A stretch of DNA of 64,000 nucleotides from a virus. Of this stretch, positions 28,809 to 35,975 are shown one piece after another. The translations under genes were made by a program, and so were the position numbers. The notes beneath the pieces were generated by a model. It did no database searches, had not been told where the DNA came from, and worked only from the letters and a program-made list of their open reading frames with translations. The stretch is from positions 1-64,000 of IMG/VR virus record IMGVR_UViG_3300011114_001049; one strand, written 5' to 3'. Position 1 is the first letter of the stretch; the number at the start of each line of letters is the position of its first letter.

Positions 28809-29891
28809 ATGATAGAGATAAGAGGAGGCCGTAAGGAACGCATCGTTCGCGAATGGTTTAACCAGAAACACGAAGGCAGGGTACCGAGGGCAAAGGTGCT
28901 AGAGCTCTATGAAGAGTTTGAGCTTAGCCAGCCCGACAGTGACCTGAGCTATGGGCTATTTAATGGTGTCATCAAGAAGCTTATGGAAGAAGGATACTCG
29001 GCCAGTGAGGTGCTAGAAGGGGACTCCGTAGTAGAGGCCCAGGTCCTGCTAGTCGAGGACATGGAGTTTCCTGACTTTGCACTGCACCGGACAGGCAAGG
29101 CAGTCGATCGACTCTTCTCAGACCACGAAGAAGGAGGAGGAGTCTACGGCGGTACGGTTAATATAGTCGTCGGCGAGTCGGGTGTCGGTAAGTCTACCGT
29201 GCTCTTTGATCTCTTGGCCTGTGTAAAGGCTAGGACACCAGAGACCCGGATACTCTATGTATCCAGCGAGATGACACGTAACGATATACTCTTCTATTAT
29301 CGCAAGTCACCGACAATCGGTGCAGTGCCTACCTTACTGCTTAACGATCACCTAAAGAGCGGTACACTGGCTAAGGTATTAGAAGACACCTTTAAGGGAG
29401 AGTGGGATATAGTGGTGCTTGATTCCTATCAAGACGCGGCGATCAAGCTGACTGAAGCAATGGGCTGGCGGCAGAAGCGGTCGGAAAGCTGGCTAACGGG
29501 TCTTATGATCGAGTCGGCTGAGACCCGAGGCACGGCTGTCTTGGCGATACAGCACATGACGAAGACCGGCCAGTATATGGGTAGTACCTACCTTAAGCAT
29601 GCTACCACCTCGATGTTAGAGATCAGGTTCGATCCAAATGGCGGTCGCTATCTTGAATTCTCAAAGAATCGTAGGGGCGGTAGTCAAGTAAACAGGCGAT
29701 TGTATTATGACCTCGATCCAGAGTATGGAGTAGTCTACGACGAGCTTCGTTTTGAAGACGAGTATGGAGTAGCTGAAGAGGAGCAGACTGAAGCAAAGGT
29801 AGTTGACTTCTGTGATATGGTAGACGTACCTGACGAGGTTAAACCCGATGGTATGAGTTATACTGAATGGATATTTGGTAAAGGAGGATAA
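28809..29891 (+). CDS. RecA/DnaB-fold ATPase
   Basis: 360 aa. Walker A G-E-S-G-V-G-K-S-T at 122-130, Walker B hydrophobics ending D205 in I-V-V-L-D-S-Y-Q-D, and a sensor-like Q-H-M-T-K-T-G-Q at 248-255. R-G-G-S-Q-V-N-R-R resembles a loop of RadA/DnaB-type ATPases. Residues 1-90 look like a winged-helix or helical N-terminal domain. It is compatible with a replicative helicase relative or RadA-like recombination factor; no zinc finger or Lon-like domain is present. The upstream TAATTTAGTAT box is shared with the M28 peptidase gene. Confidence 0.85.
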   Translation: MIEIRGGRKERIVREWFNQKHEGRVPRAKVLELYEEFELSQPDSDLSYGLFNGVIKKLMEEGYSASEVLEGDSVVEAQVLLVEDMEFPDFALHRTGKAVDRLFSDHEEGGGVYGGTVNIVVGESGVGKSTVLFDLLACVKARTPETRILYVSSEMTRNDILFYYRKSPTIGAVPTLLLNDHLKSGTLAKVLEDTFKGEWDIVVLDSYQDAAIKLTEAMGWRQKRSESWLTGLMIESAETRGTAVLAIQHMTKTGQYMGSTYLKHATTSMLEIRFDPNGGRYLEFSKNRRGGSQVNRRLYYDLDPEYGVVYDELRFEDEYGVAEEEQTEAKVVDFCDMVDVPDEVKPDGMSYTEWIFGKGG

Positions 29892-29926
29892 GGAGTTTGG
29901 TTGCCCCCAAAGCGGGGCGTTGGTTA

Positions 29927-29953
29927 GAGGGAGTCGAGAGGCTCCCTTTTTTT
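29927..29953 (+). terminator. Rho-independent terminator
   Basis: GGGAG-TCGAGAGG-CTCCC hairpin and seven T, ending the rightward early block. Confidence 0.85.
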
Positions 29954-30006
29954 GTCTCCCGTGCACGGGCGTGTCGCCGCGTCGCGCGATAGCCCAGGCT
30001 TGCACA

Positions 30007-30048
30007 GGTCTCTCGTCTCTGGTTAATTACCCCTGCCCGCCAGAGACC
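30007..30048. repeat. GGTCTCT ... AGAGACC long inverted repeat
   Basis: Seven-base arms as elsewhere, but 28 bases apart, in the GC-rich gap between the convergent ATPase and recombinase genes. Confidence 0.5.
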
Positions 30049-30130
30049 GATGCCACCCCGCTGCCATGGAGCTCGGAGGCCCCTGGAAAGCGGTACCTTT
30101 CCGGAAACTAGCGAACTGAAGAAAGTATAG

Positions 30131-30823
30131 CTACATAAGATCGCTAAGCTCCTGATCCTCCTTAACTGTAGGCTTGTCTTCCCAGTCGGGTACTATCTTA
30201 CCTGGATGCTGCACCTTCTCCCGCTTTCGGGGTACGGGTAGGGGATCCACTCCCAAGCTATCTAGTCGGTCTACTCCCGCCTTAAGCAGCAGGTTTACAA
30301 GATCTTTCTCTTGCTCGGCCTTATATTCGGGTACCTGGATGGCCCCGTTGATTACAACTACCTCTACTCCATAGTACTTAAACAGGGCGGGAAAGAGTTC
30401 CCAGCCCACCCTAGCTAACCTACATGGCGTCTCAACTATTACTACCGATACCTTCTTCTTTATTACATCCTGCAGCAACTCATGTAGTCCGGGTCTCTGC
30501 TCTAGACTGAAGCTTGTAGCCGGTGCCCAGTCTTCGTAGAGACGGTCGATCACTAGGCCTCTCACGGCAGACCAGCCCCGGATAAGCTCCTGCTGCCTGA
30601 GCATAGTTCCCCGGTCGGACTCCGTAGTCCCACCTACTCTGGTATAGACCACTGTCCAGTTCTCCTTTATAAGCTTCTTACCTACCATAGCCCAGACATC
30701 GTCATCCCAGTACAGTATCTGGCCGCTGGGCAGCTTTGTAGTCCGGAGTCTACCCCTGTCTGCGTATCGTCGGACTGTCGAGTAACTACACTTGAGTACC
30801 CCCATTGCTTCTCTTACCTTCAT
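30131..30823 (-). CDS. IS607-type serine recombinase lacking the catalytic serine
   Basis: 230 aa. Residues 1-45 form a MerR-like HTH (V-L-K-C-S-Y-S-T-V-R-R-Y-A-D-R-G-R-L), typical of IS607 TnpA. Residues 57-190 follow the resolvase fold: Y-T-R-V-G-G at 60-65 where the family has Y-A-R-V-S, then R-Q-Q-E-L-I, and E-T-P-C-R-L-A-R-V-G-W-E matching D-R-L-x-R-x-G. The nucleophilic serine is replaced by Gly64, so it is probably not a recombinase. No TnpB gene or element ends are visible. Late box ATAAATAA (30850-30857) lies 26 bases upstream. A DNA-binding role, perhaps regulatory, is inferred. Confidence 0.8.
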   Translation of the reverse strand: MKVREAMGVLKCSYSTVRRYADRGRLRTTKLPSGQILYWDDDVWAMVGKKLIKENWTVVYTRVGGTTESDRGTMLRQQELIRGWSAVRGLVIDRLYEDWAPATSFSLEQRPGLHELLQDVIKKKVSVVIVETPCRLARVGWELFPALFKYYGVEVVVINGAIQVPEYKAEQEKDLVNLLLKAGVDRLDSLGVDPLPVPRKREKVQHPGKIVPDWEDKPTVKEDQELSDLM

Positions 30824-30849
30824 GTTTCTAGTATATTAGATTTATAGTC

Positions 30850-30857
30850 TTATTTAT
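30850..30857 (-). promoter_or_regulatory. Late-type promoter box ATAAATAA
   Basis: Minus-strand ATAAATAAGAC, 26 bases before the IS607-like gene. Confidence 0.5.
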
Positions 30858-31376
30858 ACTGGCCAAGCCTGTCCATTTGAGTAACCGCATGAGTAGCTGT
30901 GAGTACTTGGTAAGCGCTGAATAGCCTCGAGTACCACCGGAAGGGTCCCCAATCGGGACTCCGTAGTAAGATCCCACTAGTGAAAAGACCTTTACTGCTA
31001 CCTAGTTTATAGTCTGGGTGCAGACGGCGGCGGTCACCTGGCCTAGTCTAGGGTAGTCGGGTGTCCCTATTGGCTGGTGGTAGTCATGGGTTGGGTAACC
31101 TTGGCCTGCTTAAGGATCCTGTTTCCTGTCACCGGCCTGGGTCCTAGTCTGGTTCTCTATCTAGACTGTGTCTTCTCTTCTCTTCTTATCTAGTAGTATA
31201 GTATAGTTAGGTCTAGGTATCTAGATTAGGGGTAGTTCTATTACTACTAGGCTTACTGGTTTTTTTATTTTTTATTTAGTTATTGGCCGAGAGGTTACTC
31301 CGTAGTCCCATACGGTCTTCATAGTGACTTGGTGAATAACTAACCTAAAGAATACGGATTCTAGCCACAGGTAGAA
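30858..31376. other. Second GC-rich non-coding island
   Basis: No credible gene in about 0.5 kb. The segment is divided between a GC-rich part (30860-31150) and a TCTAG/TAGTATAG-rich part (31160-31250). It carries two ACTCCGTAG copies (30958, 31297). It separates the leftward recombinase gene from rightward virion-type genes, so it holds divergent promoters. Similarity in character to the island at 10136-10945 may mean paired functional sites flanking the early region. Confidence 0.5.
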
Positions 31377-31384
31377 ATAAATAA
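31377..31384 (+). promoter_or_regulatory. Late-type promoter box ATAAATAA
   Basis: GAAATAAATAACTTAAAG upstream of the leader-bearing 31402 gene, ATG 18 bases later. Confidence 0.6.
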
Positions 31385-31401
31385 CTTAAAGAATCAGGAA
31401 C

Positions 31402-31890
31402 ATGAAACATATTAAACTATTTGAAGGATATGAGTTTGGCGAGGAGGCACCCTTCTCTATCACGATAGAGTTGACAGATGAGTTTAAAGAACTCACAAAC
31501 CAATCCAAAAATTCAGACGGAGCTAGAGGATACACTTCAATGGTCTCACCTATTACTCTAGTCAATAATGGAGAACATTATAACATGGTAAAGGTTGCAA
31601 CCATACCTTGGGATATCCAAAGAAATATTCAATTTGATTACTGGGCATCATATAGACCAAAGGCGGAAGAAATATATGTAACTCAATCCAGTGCCACAGC
31701 GAATGACTTGAAAAGATTAGATGATGCTGCTTATAGAGATGAGCTACGCAGCGGTCAACCGATTCTATCTGATACTGGGGAAAATGGTAACTCCCTATTC
31801 TCGCCCGGTTATTACTGTAAGTTTGAAAACGGATTTAAGGTTGGAGAGGTTGATCATAGAGGATATTTCAGAATAGTAGAGGTTAAATAA
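31402..31890 (+). CDS. Putative packaged protein with leader
   Basis: 162 aa. Leader MKHIKLFEGYEFGEEAPFS (F-G-E then Glu). The mature part looks like a compact alpha/beta domain: Q-S-K-N-S-D-G-A-R-G-Y-T-S-M-V-S, then Y-V-T-Q-S-S-A-T-A-N-D-L-K-R-L-D-D-A-A-Y-R. No catalytic motif assigned. It is isolated from the other leader genes and expressed from a late-type box. Confidence 0.75.
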   Translation: MKHIKLFEGYEFGEEAPFSITIELTDEFKELTNQSKNSDGARGYTSMVSPITLVNNGEHYNMVKVATIPWDIQRNIQFDYWASYRPKAEEIYVTQSSATANDLKRLDDAAYRDELRSGQPILSDTGENGNSLFSPGYYCKFENGFKVGEVDHRGYFRIVEVK

Positions 31891-31941
31891 GATTATACCG
31901 TTGTTGAAACGTTTAGTTTAAGTTTAAAAAAATAGTTAAAG

Positions 31942-32550
31942 ATGGCTCTAGACACCAAAACACAAAGACTACAAGAATTAACTGAGGTTGCCCCAAAAAT
32001 ATCTGTCAAAATGGACATGGAGTGGTTGGGTTCAACTGGAAACACCGCTGATTTCCAGATACGTTTAACGAGCACCGGCACCGCACCCATTAAATTAAAT
32101 GCTCTGATTATTCGTGGAGTACACTCTCCAAAGATAACAACGGGAGCAATATCCTGGAAGGCACTAAACGACAATACTCTGCCGGAATGGTTAGGTTGGC
32201 CTAAAAAAGGAACAGATAACTTACCGTATATCTCAGGACAGCGAAAATTAAATTTCTCTTCAGCAACAAATATCTTCACCAATGAAACATCTCCTATCAT
32301 ACCAACTGGAACAGGAGTCGTAGTTGGAACCTTTAGGATTTCTACTTCAACTCAGTGGACTCCAAACAGCGACTTTGGTTTTGTATGGGAAGCGACAACC
32401 GGCGGAGTCGTTGGTTATGTAGAGTTCGAGAGGCCATCTACTACTTCAACACTACCAGTTGGGTTTCTGCATTACGGACCAATCACATCTAATGCGCTAG
32501 GTGGCTGTTTAACAGTATCGGCATCAGGTAAACAGCCATTAAATAACTGA
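31942..32550 (+). CDS. Beta-rich surface-like protein
   Basis: 202 aa, MALDTKTQRLQELTEVAPKI. Predicted all-beta with many Thr/Ser/Gly residues (G-N-T-A-D-F-Q-I-R-L-T-S-T-G-T-A-P-I-K-L-N-A). It resembles Bacteroidota surface domains of the carbohydrate-binding or cohesin-like type. No signal peptide, so a virion surface decoration or fibre component is more likely than a secreted protein. Uncertain. Confidence 0.65.
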   Translation: MALDTKTQRLQELTEVAPKISVKMDMEWLGSTGNTADFQIRLTSTGTAPIKLNALIIRGVHSPKITTGAISWKALNDNTLPEWLGWPKKGTDNLPYISGQRKLNFSSATNIFTNETSPIIPTGTGVVVGTFRISTSTQWTPNSDFGFVWEATTGGVVGYVEFERPSTTSTLPVGFLHYGPITSNALGGCLTVSASGKQPLNN

Positions 32551-32577
32551 TCTGGTTTAATAGATTGAATTATGAGC

Positions 32578-32874
32578 TTACCGCTTTGGGCTTGCCGATG
32601 CTGCAAGTTCCTGCTGGTCAGAGATAAGTCTAGCCTCTATGCTCGCTAGCCTACGCTCGTCCTGACTGATCCTGTTCATTAGGGTTCTCTCAACCATGTT
32701 AATATCACGATTGATATCTCTAAGCAACTGTCGATTCTCTGCAGCCAGCTTTTGATTTTCATACACCTTTTTTTCTAATTGAGTTATCTTAACTAGGCAT
32801 ACCACAACTGAGGTAAATAAGAGTATTACAGCGGTCGTGAGCGTGCCTAGAACCCAAGCTTCTGTTTCTATCAT
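32578..32874 (-). CDS. Single-pass membrane protein with coiled coil
   Basis: 98 aa, MIETEAWVLGTLTTAVILLF. One N-terminal transmembrane helix (res 8-30), then a continuous coiled coil to the C-terminus (L-E-K-K-V-Y-E-N-Q-K-L-A-A-E-N-R-Q-L-L). This is the outline of an inner-membrane spanin or another lysis accessory, but no partner is adjacent. Converges with 31942-32550. Confidence 0.6.
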   Translation of the reverse strand: MIETEAWVLGTLTTAVILLFTSVVVCLVKITQLEKKVYENQKLAAENRQLLRDINRDINMVERTLMNRISQDERRLASIEARLISDQQELAASASPKR

Positions 32875-32912
32875 GTTTTATAAATTTTTAAGCCAACTCA
32901 CTATTCTAACCG

Positions 32913-32986
32913 TGGTCCTTCTAGGAATCGAACCTAGCACCTACTGATTATGAGTCAGTTGCTCTAACCGAATGAGCTAAAGGACC
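32913..32986 (-). tRNA. tRNA-Met (CAU), elongator type
   Basis: Full cloverleaf: acceptor GGTCCTT/AAGGACC, D arm GCTC/GAGC, anticodon arm ACTGA-CTCATAA-TCAGT, T arm CTAGG-TTCGATT-CCTAG, discriminator A. No encoded CCA. The CAU anticodon could also be a lysidine-modified tRNA-Ile, but the sequence resembles elongator tRNA-Met. Confidence 0.93.
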
Positions 32987-33006
32987 TTTAAAAACCCTAG
33001 CCGTTT

Positions 33007-33120
33007 CTATTGATCAGATAGTCTTACTAGGGTGCGATAGCTGGTTATAAGGTTGTCTATGAAGGCACCGTCATGCACCCATAAATCAGATCCAATTTCC
33101 CAGTATCTGAAAAGGACCAT
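33007..33120 (-). CDS. Candidate 37-aa peptide in tRNA region
   Basis: Open frame from ATG 33118-33120: M-V-L-F-R-Y-W-E-I-G-S-D-L-W-V-H-D-G-A-F. Amino-acid composition is protein-like. The region also folds into hairpins (GGGTGC ... GCACCC at about 33031-33080), so it may instead be a structured RNA. Low certainty. Confidence 0.3.
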   Translation of the reverse strand: MVLFRYWEIGSDLWVHDGAFIDNLITSYRTLVRLSDQ

Positions 33121-33191
33121 CTAAGTGAGCAGATCTAACGGGATGCCCGATGGTCACCTGTCCTACGTTATCTCAACGCAGGGTGGTACTG

Positions 33192-33296
33192 TTATAAATA
33201 ATACAAGCTCCCACCTGCCTTCTTGTATTCCGCATTTAACTCTACAGTAATGCACCCGGTGCCACGATACTTAACTATCTGCACTCCCTCTAGCAA
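33192..33296 (-). CDS. Candidate 34-aa peptide
   Basis: Open frame using TTG 33294-33296: L-L-E-G-V-Q-I-V-K-Y-R-G-T-G-C-I-T-V-E-L, ending K-K-A-G-G-S-L-Y-Y-L. The frame is protein-like with alternating hydrophobics. A late-type ATAAATAA box (33326-33333, minus) sits 29 bases upstream, which supports expression. No homologue known to me. Confidence 0.4.
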   Translation of the reverse strand: MLEGVQIVKYRGTGCITVELNAEYKKAGGSLYYL

Positions 33297-33343
33297 TGTT
33301 AAGTTGCCGTATGAGCCAGTCTGTCTTATTTATAAAAATTAAC

Positions 33344-33577
33344 CTAGTCCTCTTCATAATGATTAATAGACTTTACAAAATTATTATCTGCAAAGAGTTT
33401 GTAACAATCCCAAGTTCCTTTGATTGCATATTCAAAGTAACCGTAAGGATCATCAAAGGTCCCCTGTATCAGGGCATAGATTTTTGGATCCTCTTCTTCG
33501 TTTAGTGAAGAAACAAAACTCAAAAGTTCTGCCTTGTCTTCTGGTAATATACCAACATAAAATGTTATACTTTCCAT
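33344..33577 (-). CDS. Small acidic phage protein
   Basis: 77 aa, MESITFYVGILPEDKAELLS. Acidic alpha/beta (S-L-N-E-E-E-D-P-K-I-Y-A-L-I-Q-G-T-F-D-D-P-Y-G-Y-F). It lies between tRNA genes, 14 bases downstream of the 33592 tRNA-like gene. Function unknown. Confidence 0.65.
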   Translation of the reverse strand: MESITFYVGILPEDKAELLSFVSSLNEEEDPKIYALIQGTFDDPYGYFEYAIKGTWDCYKLFADNNFVKSINHYEED

Positions 33578-33591
33578 AATCTAAATTTTTG

Positions 33592-33712
33592 TAGTCAGGA
33601 CAGGATTCGAACCCGCAACGATACAACCTTTATGACTTCTCGCGTCCAAGAGCTTATGGACCGTTGTGTTTTCAGGGTGTGATACCATTTTCACATTACG
33701 TATTACCTGACT
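33592..33712 (-). tRNA. tRNA-like gene of abnormal length (121 nt)
   Basis: Acceptor AGTCAGG/CCTGACT, T arm GCGGG-TTCGAAT-CCTGT and a D-like arm GTGA-AAATGGTA-TCAC are clear. A Phe-type loop CTGAAAA follows the D arm, but no normal anticodon stem forms. About 40 extra bases lie in the centre, including GTCCA-N8-TGGAC and CAACG/CGTTG pairings. It could be a tRNA with an insertion or a degenerate copy; amino acid not assigned. Confidence 0.5.
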
Positions 33713-33774
33713 ATGTTGAACTTGTAAAACCCATCCTTTGCAGGGTAAGGAAACTCGGTTCAGTGTTTTTTGCG

Positions 33775-33887
33775 TAGTCAGAACAGGACTCGAACCTGTA
33801 AATTATGTTACTGTGGTTCACTAAGATTACCCACACATTCGCATAACATTATTGTCTTAAGCGTGTCTACCATTCCACCACCTGACT
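33775..33887 (-). tRNA. tRNA-like gene of abnormal length (113 nt), Leu-like
   Basis: Acceptor AGTCAGG/TCTGACT, D arm GTGGAATGGTAGACAC typical of tRNA-Leu, T arm ACAGG-TTCGAGT-CCTGT. CTTAAGA, a typical Leu (UAA) anticodon loop, follows directly, but its 3' stem half is displaced. Extra bases form a TGTGG/CCACA hairpin flanked by ATGTTA/TAACAT. Same acceptor stem as the 33592 gene, so the two are related in an unusual way. Confidence 0.5.
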
Positions 33888-33948
33888 GTGTCCACTGTGT
33901 AGCATGCTAAAGCAAACTTTTTATATAGCGCACAGTGGATCGCTTTTG

Positions 33949-34020
33949 TAGCCCTGCCGGGAGTCGAACCCGACTTTCCAGGATGAAAACCTGACGACCT
34001 AACCGATAGTCGATGGGACC
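33949..34020 (-). tRNA. tRNA-Glu (UUC)
   Basis: Anticodon arm TCAGG-TTTTCAT-CCTGG gives anticodon UUC; T arm TCGGG-TTCGACT-CCCGG. The acceptor GGTCCCA/CAGGGCT has mismatches near its inner end. 72 nt, no encoded CCA. Confidence 0.8.
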
Positions 34021-34035
34021 AATTTAAGCATTAAT

Positions 34036-34329
34036 CTATTCTATCAAGATAACATTCTCGATATATTTAGTCTCGATGGTAATCACCGAATCATTACAGG
34101 TATGTATACTACTGAAGCCAGAGGCATAGTTATTTACCCATTTACACTGTATAGTAGCATTGCCCCTTAGTTCAACTGTTGTATTACAGGCAGTATTTGG
34201 TTTTGACCATTGTACTATCACAACCACTATAAACCCTAACACAATTAGCAGTACTACAGTTATCAGGTAATTCTGACCTTCTTCCTTTCTTTTTAGTCTA
34301 CTAGTAAGACTATTTATTTTCCTTAGCAT
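34036..34329 (-). CDS. Small membrane-anchored protein
   Basis: 97 aa, MLRKINSLTSRLKRKEEGQN then a transmembrane helix (res 21-41). The beta-like outer part has three Cys (N-T-A-C-N-T-T, Q-C-K-W, H-T-C-N-D) that could form disulphides outside the cytoplasm. Basic N-terminus predicts N-in. Function unknown. Confidence 0.65.
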   Translation of the reverse strand: MLRKINSLTSRLKRKEEGQNYLITVVLLIVLGFIVVVIVQWSKPNTACNTTVELRGNATIQCKWVNNYASGFSSIHTCNDSVITIETKYIENVILIE

Positions 34330-34331
34330 AA

Positions 34332-34667
34332 TTATTCGATTCCATCTTCTAATTCCTTCTCAGCAAGCACCGAACCTAGAAACTGGTTTTCATTCTCCAA
34401 GAAAATGATGTATTCTTTCAGTGCTCTATTTCGGTATCTTTGTGATTTAATCTTCGTTAGCTGCTTCTCCATCTCTACTTTAAGCGAGTCCCCAGGTAGA
34501 GCTAACCACAAGGTATCTATGCGGGGATGTTTCATAAGACTATCGACTATCTTTTCTTTGTCCTTTACTATTTGACTAATCTTCCGCTCTGTTTGATTAT
34601 TGATAAAGATAGCAAACAGAGTTACGATAACAGTAGTACTAATTGTGATGATTAATATATTTTTCAT
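34332..34667 (-). CDS. Membrane-anchored coiled-coil protein, spanin-like
   Basis: 111 aa, MKNILIITISTTVIVTLFAI with one N-terminal membrane helix, then coiled coil (R-K-I-S-Q-I-V-K-D-K-E-K-I-V-D-S-L-M-K). This is the shape of inner-membrane spanins (Rz), but the sequence is too divergent for a firm call. Two bases upstream of the 34036-34329 gene. Confidence 0.6.
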   Translation of the reverse strand: MKNILIITISTTVIVTLFAIFINNQTERKISQIVKDKEKIVDSLMKHPRIDTLWLALPGDSLKVEMEKQLTKIKSQRYRNRALKEYIIFLENENQFLGSVLAEKELEDGIE

Positions 34668-34671
34668 AATT

Positions 34672-35286
34672 TTATTTTTTATCTAGTTTTTTATATACGA
34701 TACACTGATCGTGTATTCCGCTCCAAGAAGCAATAGTTATCTCATCAATCTCTTCAAATTCAGAGTGTAACTTACTAAAGAATGAATCGTCACCCGTACA
34801 ACCACCAGCCGACTCGCCTACATAGATTAGTAGCTGACCTGGTGACATTGCCTCAGCAACATCATGAGCCATTGAAGTATCATATGGCGGCCATGCTAAG
34901 AATACAGTACGTTCCGGCCAGTGCCTAACTGCTTCGACTGCCGCTAACTCTTCTACTTTACAATAATACTTACCTCCTCTACACCAGCTATTAGAACTGT
35001 TTGGTTTAATATCGGTTGCAATTAAGTCTGCGCCTAGTTCTAAAGCTAAACTCTCAGTGTAACCATAACCGGCACCGACGGATACAACTGGCCCTAGTTT
35101 AACTAAGGCACGAACAAGTTCTCCAGAAGGAATATGCCATGACGTAGTCTTCTTAAAGTTGTCTCTGCATTCCCAATCCTCTATGAGTATTCGACGATCT
35201 GTGTCGGTTGAACCATTTGCCTTGATTCCACGGATAAGAACTTTTCTAATCTCTTCAGGTAATAATGTTATTGTGTCTAGATTCAT
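34672..35286 (-). CDS. SAM-dependent methyltransferase-like protein
   Basis: 204 aa from ATG 35284-35286 (MNLDTITLLPEEIRKVLIRG); earlier starts would overlap the upstream gene. Motif I-like V-V-S-V-G-A-G-Y-G-Y-T-E, an acidic A-T-D-I-K-P after strand 2, and A-W-P-P-Y-D-T-S in the motif IV position ([DNS]-P-P-[YFW]-like). This points to a class I methyltransferase, perhaps on DNA or RNA, but the W-P-P-Y variant and short length leave substrate open. Could protect phage DNA or modify host RNA. Confidence 0.7.
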   Translation of the reverse strand: MNLDTITLLPEEIRKVLIRGIKANGSTDTDRRILIEDWECRDNFKKTTSWHIPSGELVRALVKLGPVVSVGAGYGYTESLALELGADLIATDIKPNSSNSWCRGGKYYCKVEELAAVEAVRHWPERTVFLAWPPYDTSMAHDVAEAMSPGQLLIYVGESAGGCTGDDSFFSKLHSEFEEIDEITIASWSGIHDQCIVYKKLDKK

Positions 35287-35296
35287 CTTCTTATTT

Positions 35297-35710
35297 TTAT
35301 ACAAACCAACCTGCGTGACTGGAGTCTTCAATTGCGGTGCTTGCCTGTTTAGCCAGGGTTTTTGTACCCGCTGTGAAGTTTCCTTTGATCCTAAACTTAT
35401 CCCATCGCCAACCCATCCACTCAATCTCAACACCCTTTATCAGGAAAAGCCTAGTTCTCTTTGCCCAACGTGAGCCTCGATACTCAGCTAAAAGCAGTAG
35501 CCTAAGCACAAAGGCTGGACACAGTAGCGGTCTTACTTTTCTATCGAGTCTACTGTAGAACTCAAAAAGCACTGCATGCTTTCCAGTAAGCAGTCCATTC
35601 TCGTCTAGTCTGTAATAAGCCTTTCCAAGATAACAAAATTCTTTGCCTTTTGCTGGTATAAAGCACTGGACTAAATCCAATTTAAAGTTTTCTTTTTTAT
35701 TAGTTCTCAT
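35297..35710 (-). CDS. Uncharacterised basic protein
   Basis: 137 aa, MRTNKKENFKLDLVQCFIPA. The segment Y-R-G-S-R-W-A-K-R-T-R-L-F-L-I-K-G-V-E-I-E-W-M-G-W-R-W is beta-like and Trp-rich. Overlaps the upstream 35700-35906 gene by 11 bases and precedes the methyltransferase-like gene by 10, so the three form an operon. Confidence 0.65.
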   Translation of the reverse strand: MRTNKKENFKLDLVQCFIPAKGKEFCYLGKAYYRLDENGLLTGKHAVLFEFYSRLDRKVRPLLCPAFVLRLLLLAEYRGSRWAKRTRLFLIKGVEIEWMGWRWDKFRIKGNFTAGTKTLAKQASTAIEDSSHAGWFV

Positions 35711-35906
35711 CTCGATTGCCGTCTATTAATAATTCAATTAGTTCTGACCAGCCCTTAACTGCAGGTCCCAGTAAAACTGCGCCTATTGCTAGACAAAATA
35801 TACCTACCCAGCTCGAAGTGTTTACAAAATATTGATACATAAACATCGAGCCGACTAGTGTAAGAAACGACGCAATTAACCAAATTATAATCTTTTTATT
35901 TTTCAT
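35700..35906 (-). CDS. Two-helix membrane protein
   Basis: 68 aa, MKNKKIIIWLIASFLTLVGS; two transmembrane helices (res 5-27 and 34-50) with a short acidic C-terminus. Possibly holin-like by size and topology; no other support. Confidence 0.6.
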   Translation of the reverse strand: MKNKKIIIWLIASFLTLVGSMFMYQYFVNTSSWVGIFCLAIGAVLLGPAVKGWSELIELLIDGNRDEN

Positions 35907-35951
35907 TAATTTTACTTTTGTTTAAAATACTATTAATTTTAAAGATATTAA

Positions 35952-35959
35952 ATAAATAA
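35952..35959 (+). promoter_or_regulatory. Late-type promoter box ATAAATAA
   Basis: AAATAAATAACTAAAAAA 17 bases before the TTG start of the 35976 peptidase gene. Confidence 0.6.
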
Positions 35960-35975
35960 CTAAAAAATATGCAAA

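Noticed and set aside
30131-30823. A mobile IS607 element.
   Set aside because: No TnpB gene, no recognisable element ends and no catalytic serine; treated as a domesticated recombinase-like protein.
33031-33330. Possible tmRNA gene.
   Set aside because: No tRNA-Ala-like ends and no tag peptide resembling the usual A-L-A-A ending could be found.
35287-35433. Longer start for the methyltransferase-like gene.
   Set aside because: The extra 49 residues overlap the 35297-35710 gene in another frame, and the internal ATG at 35286 is well placed.
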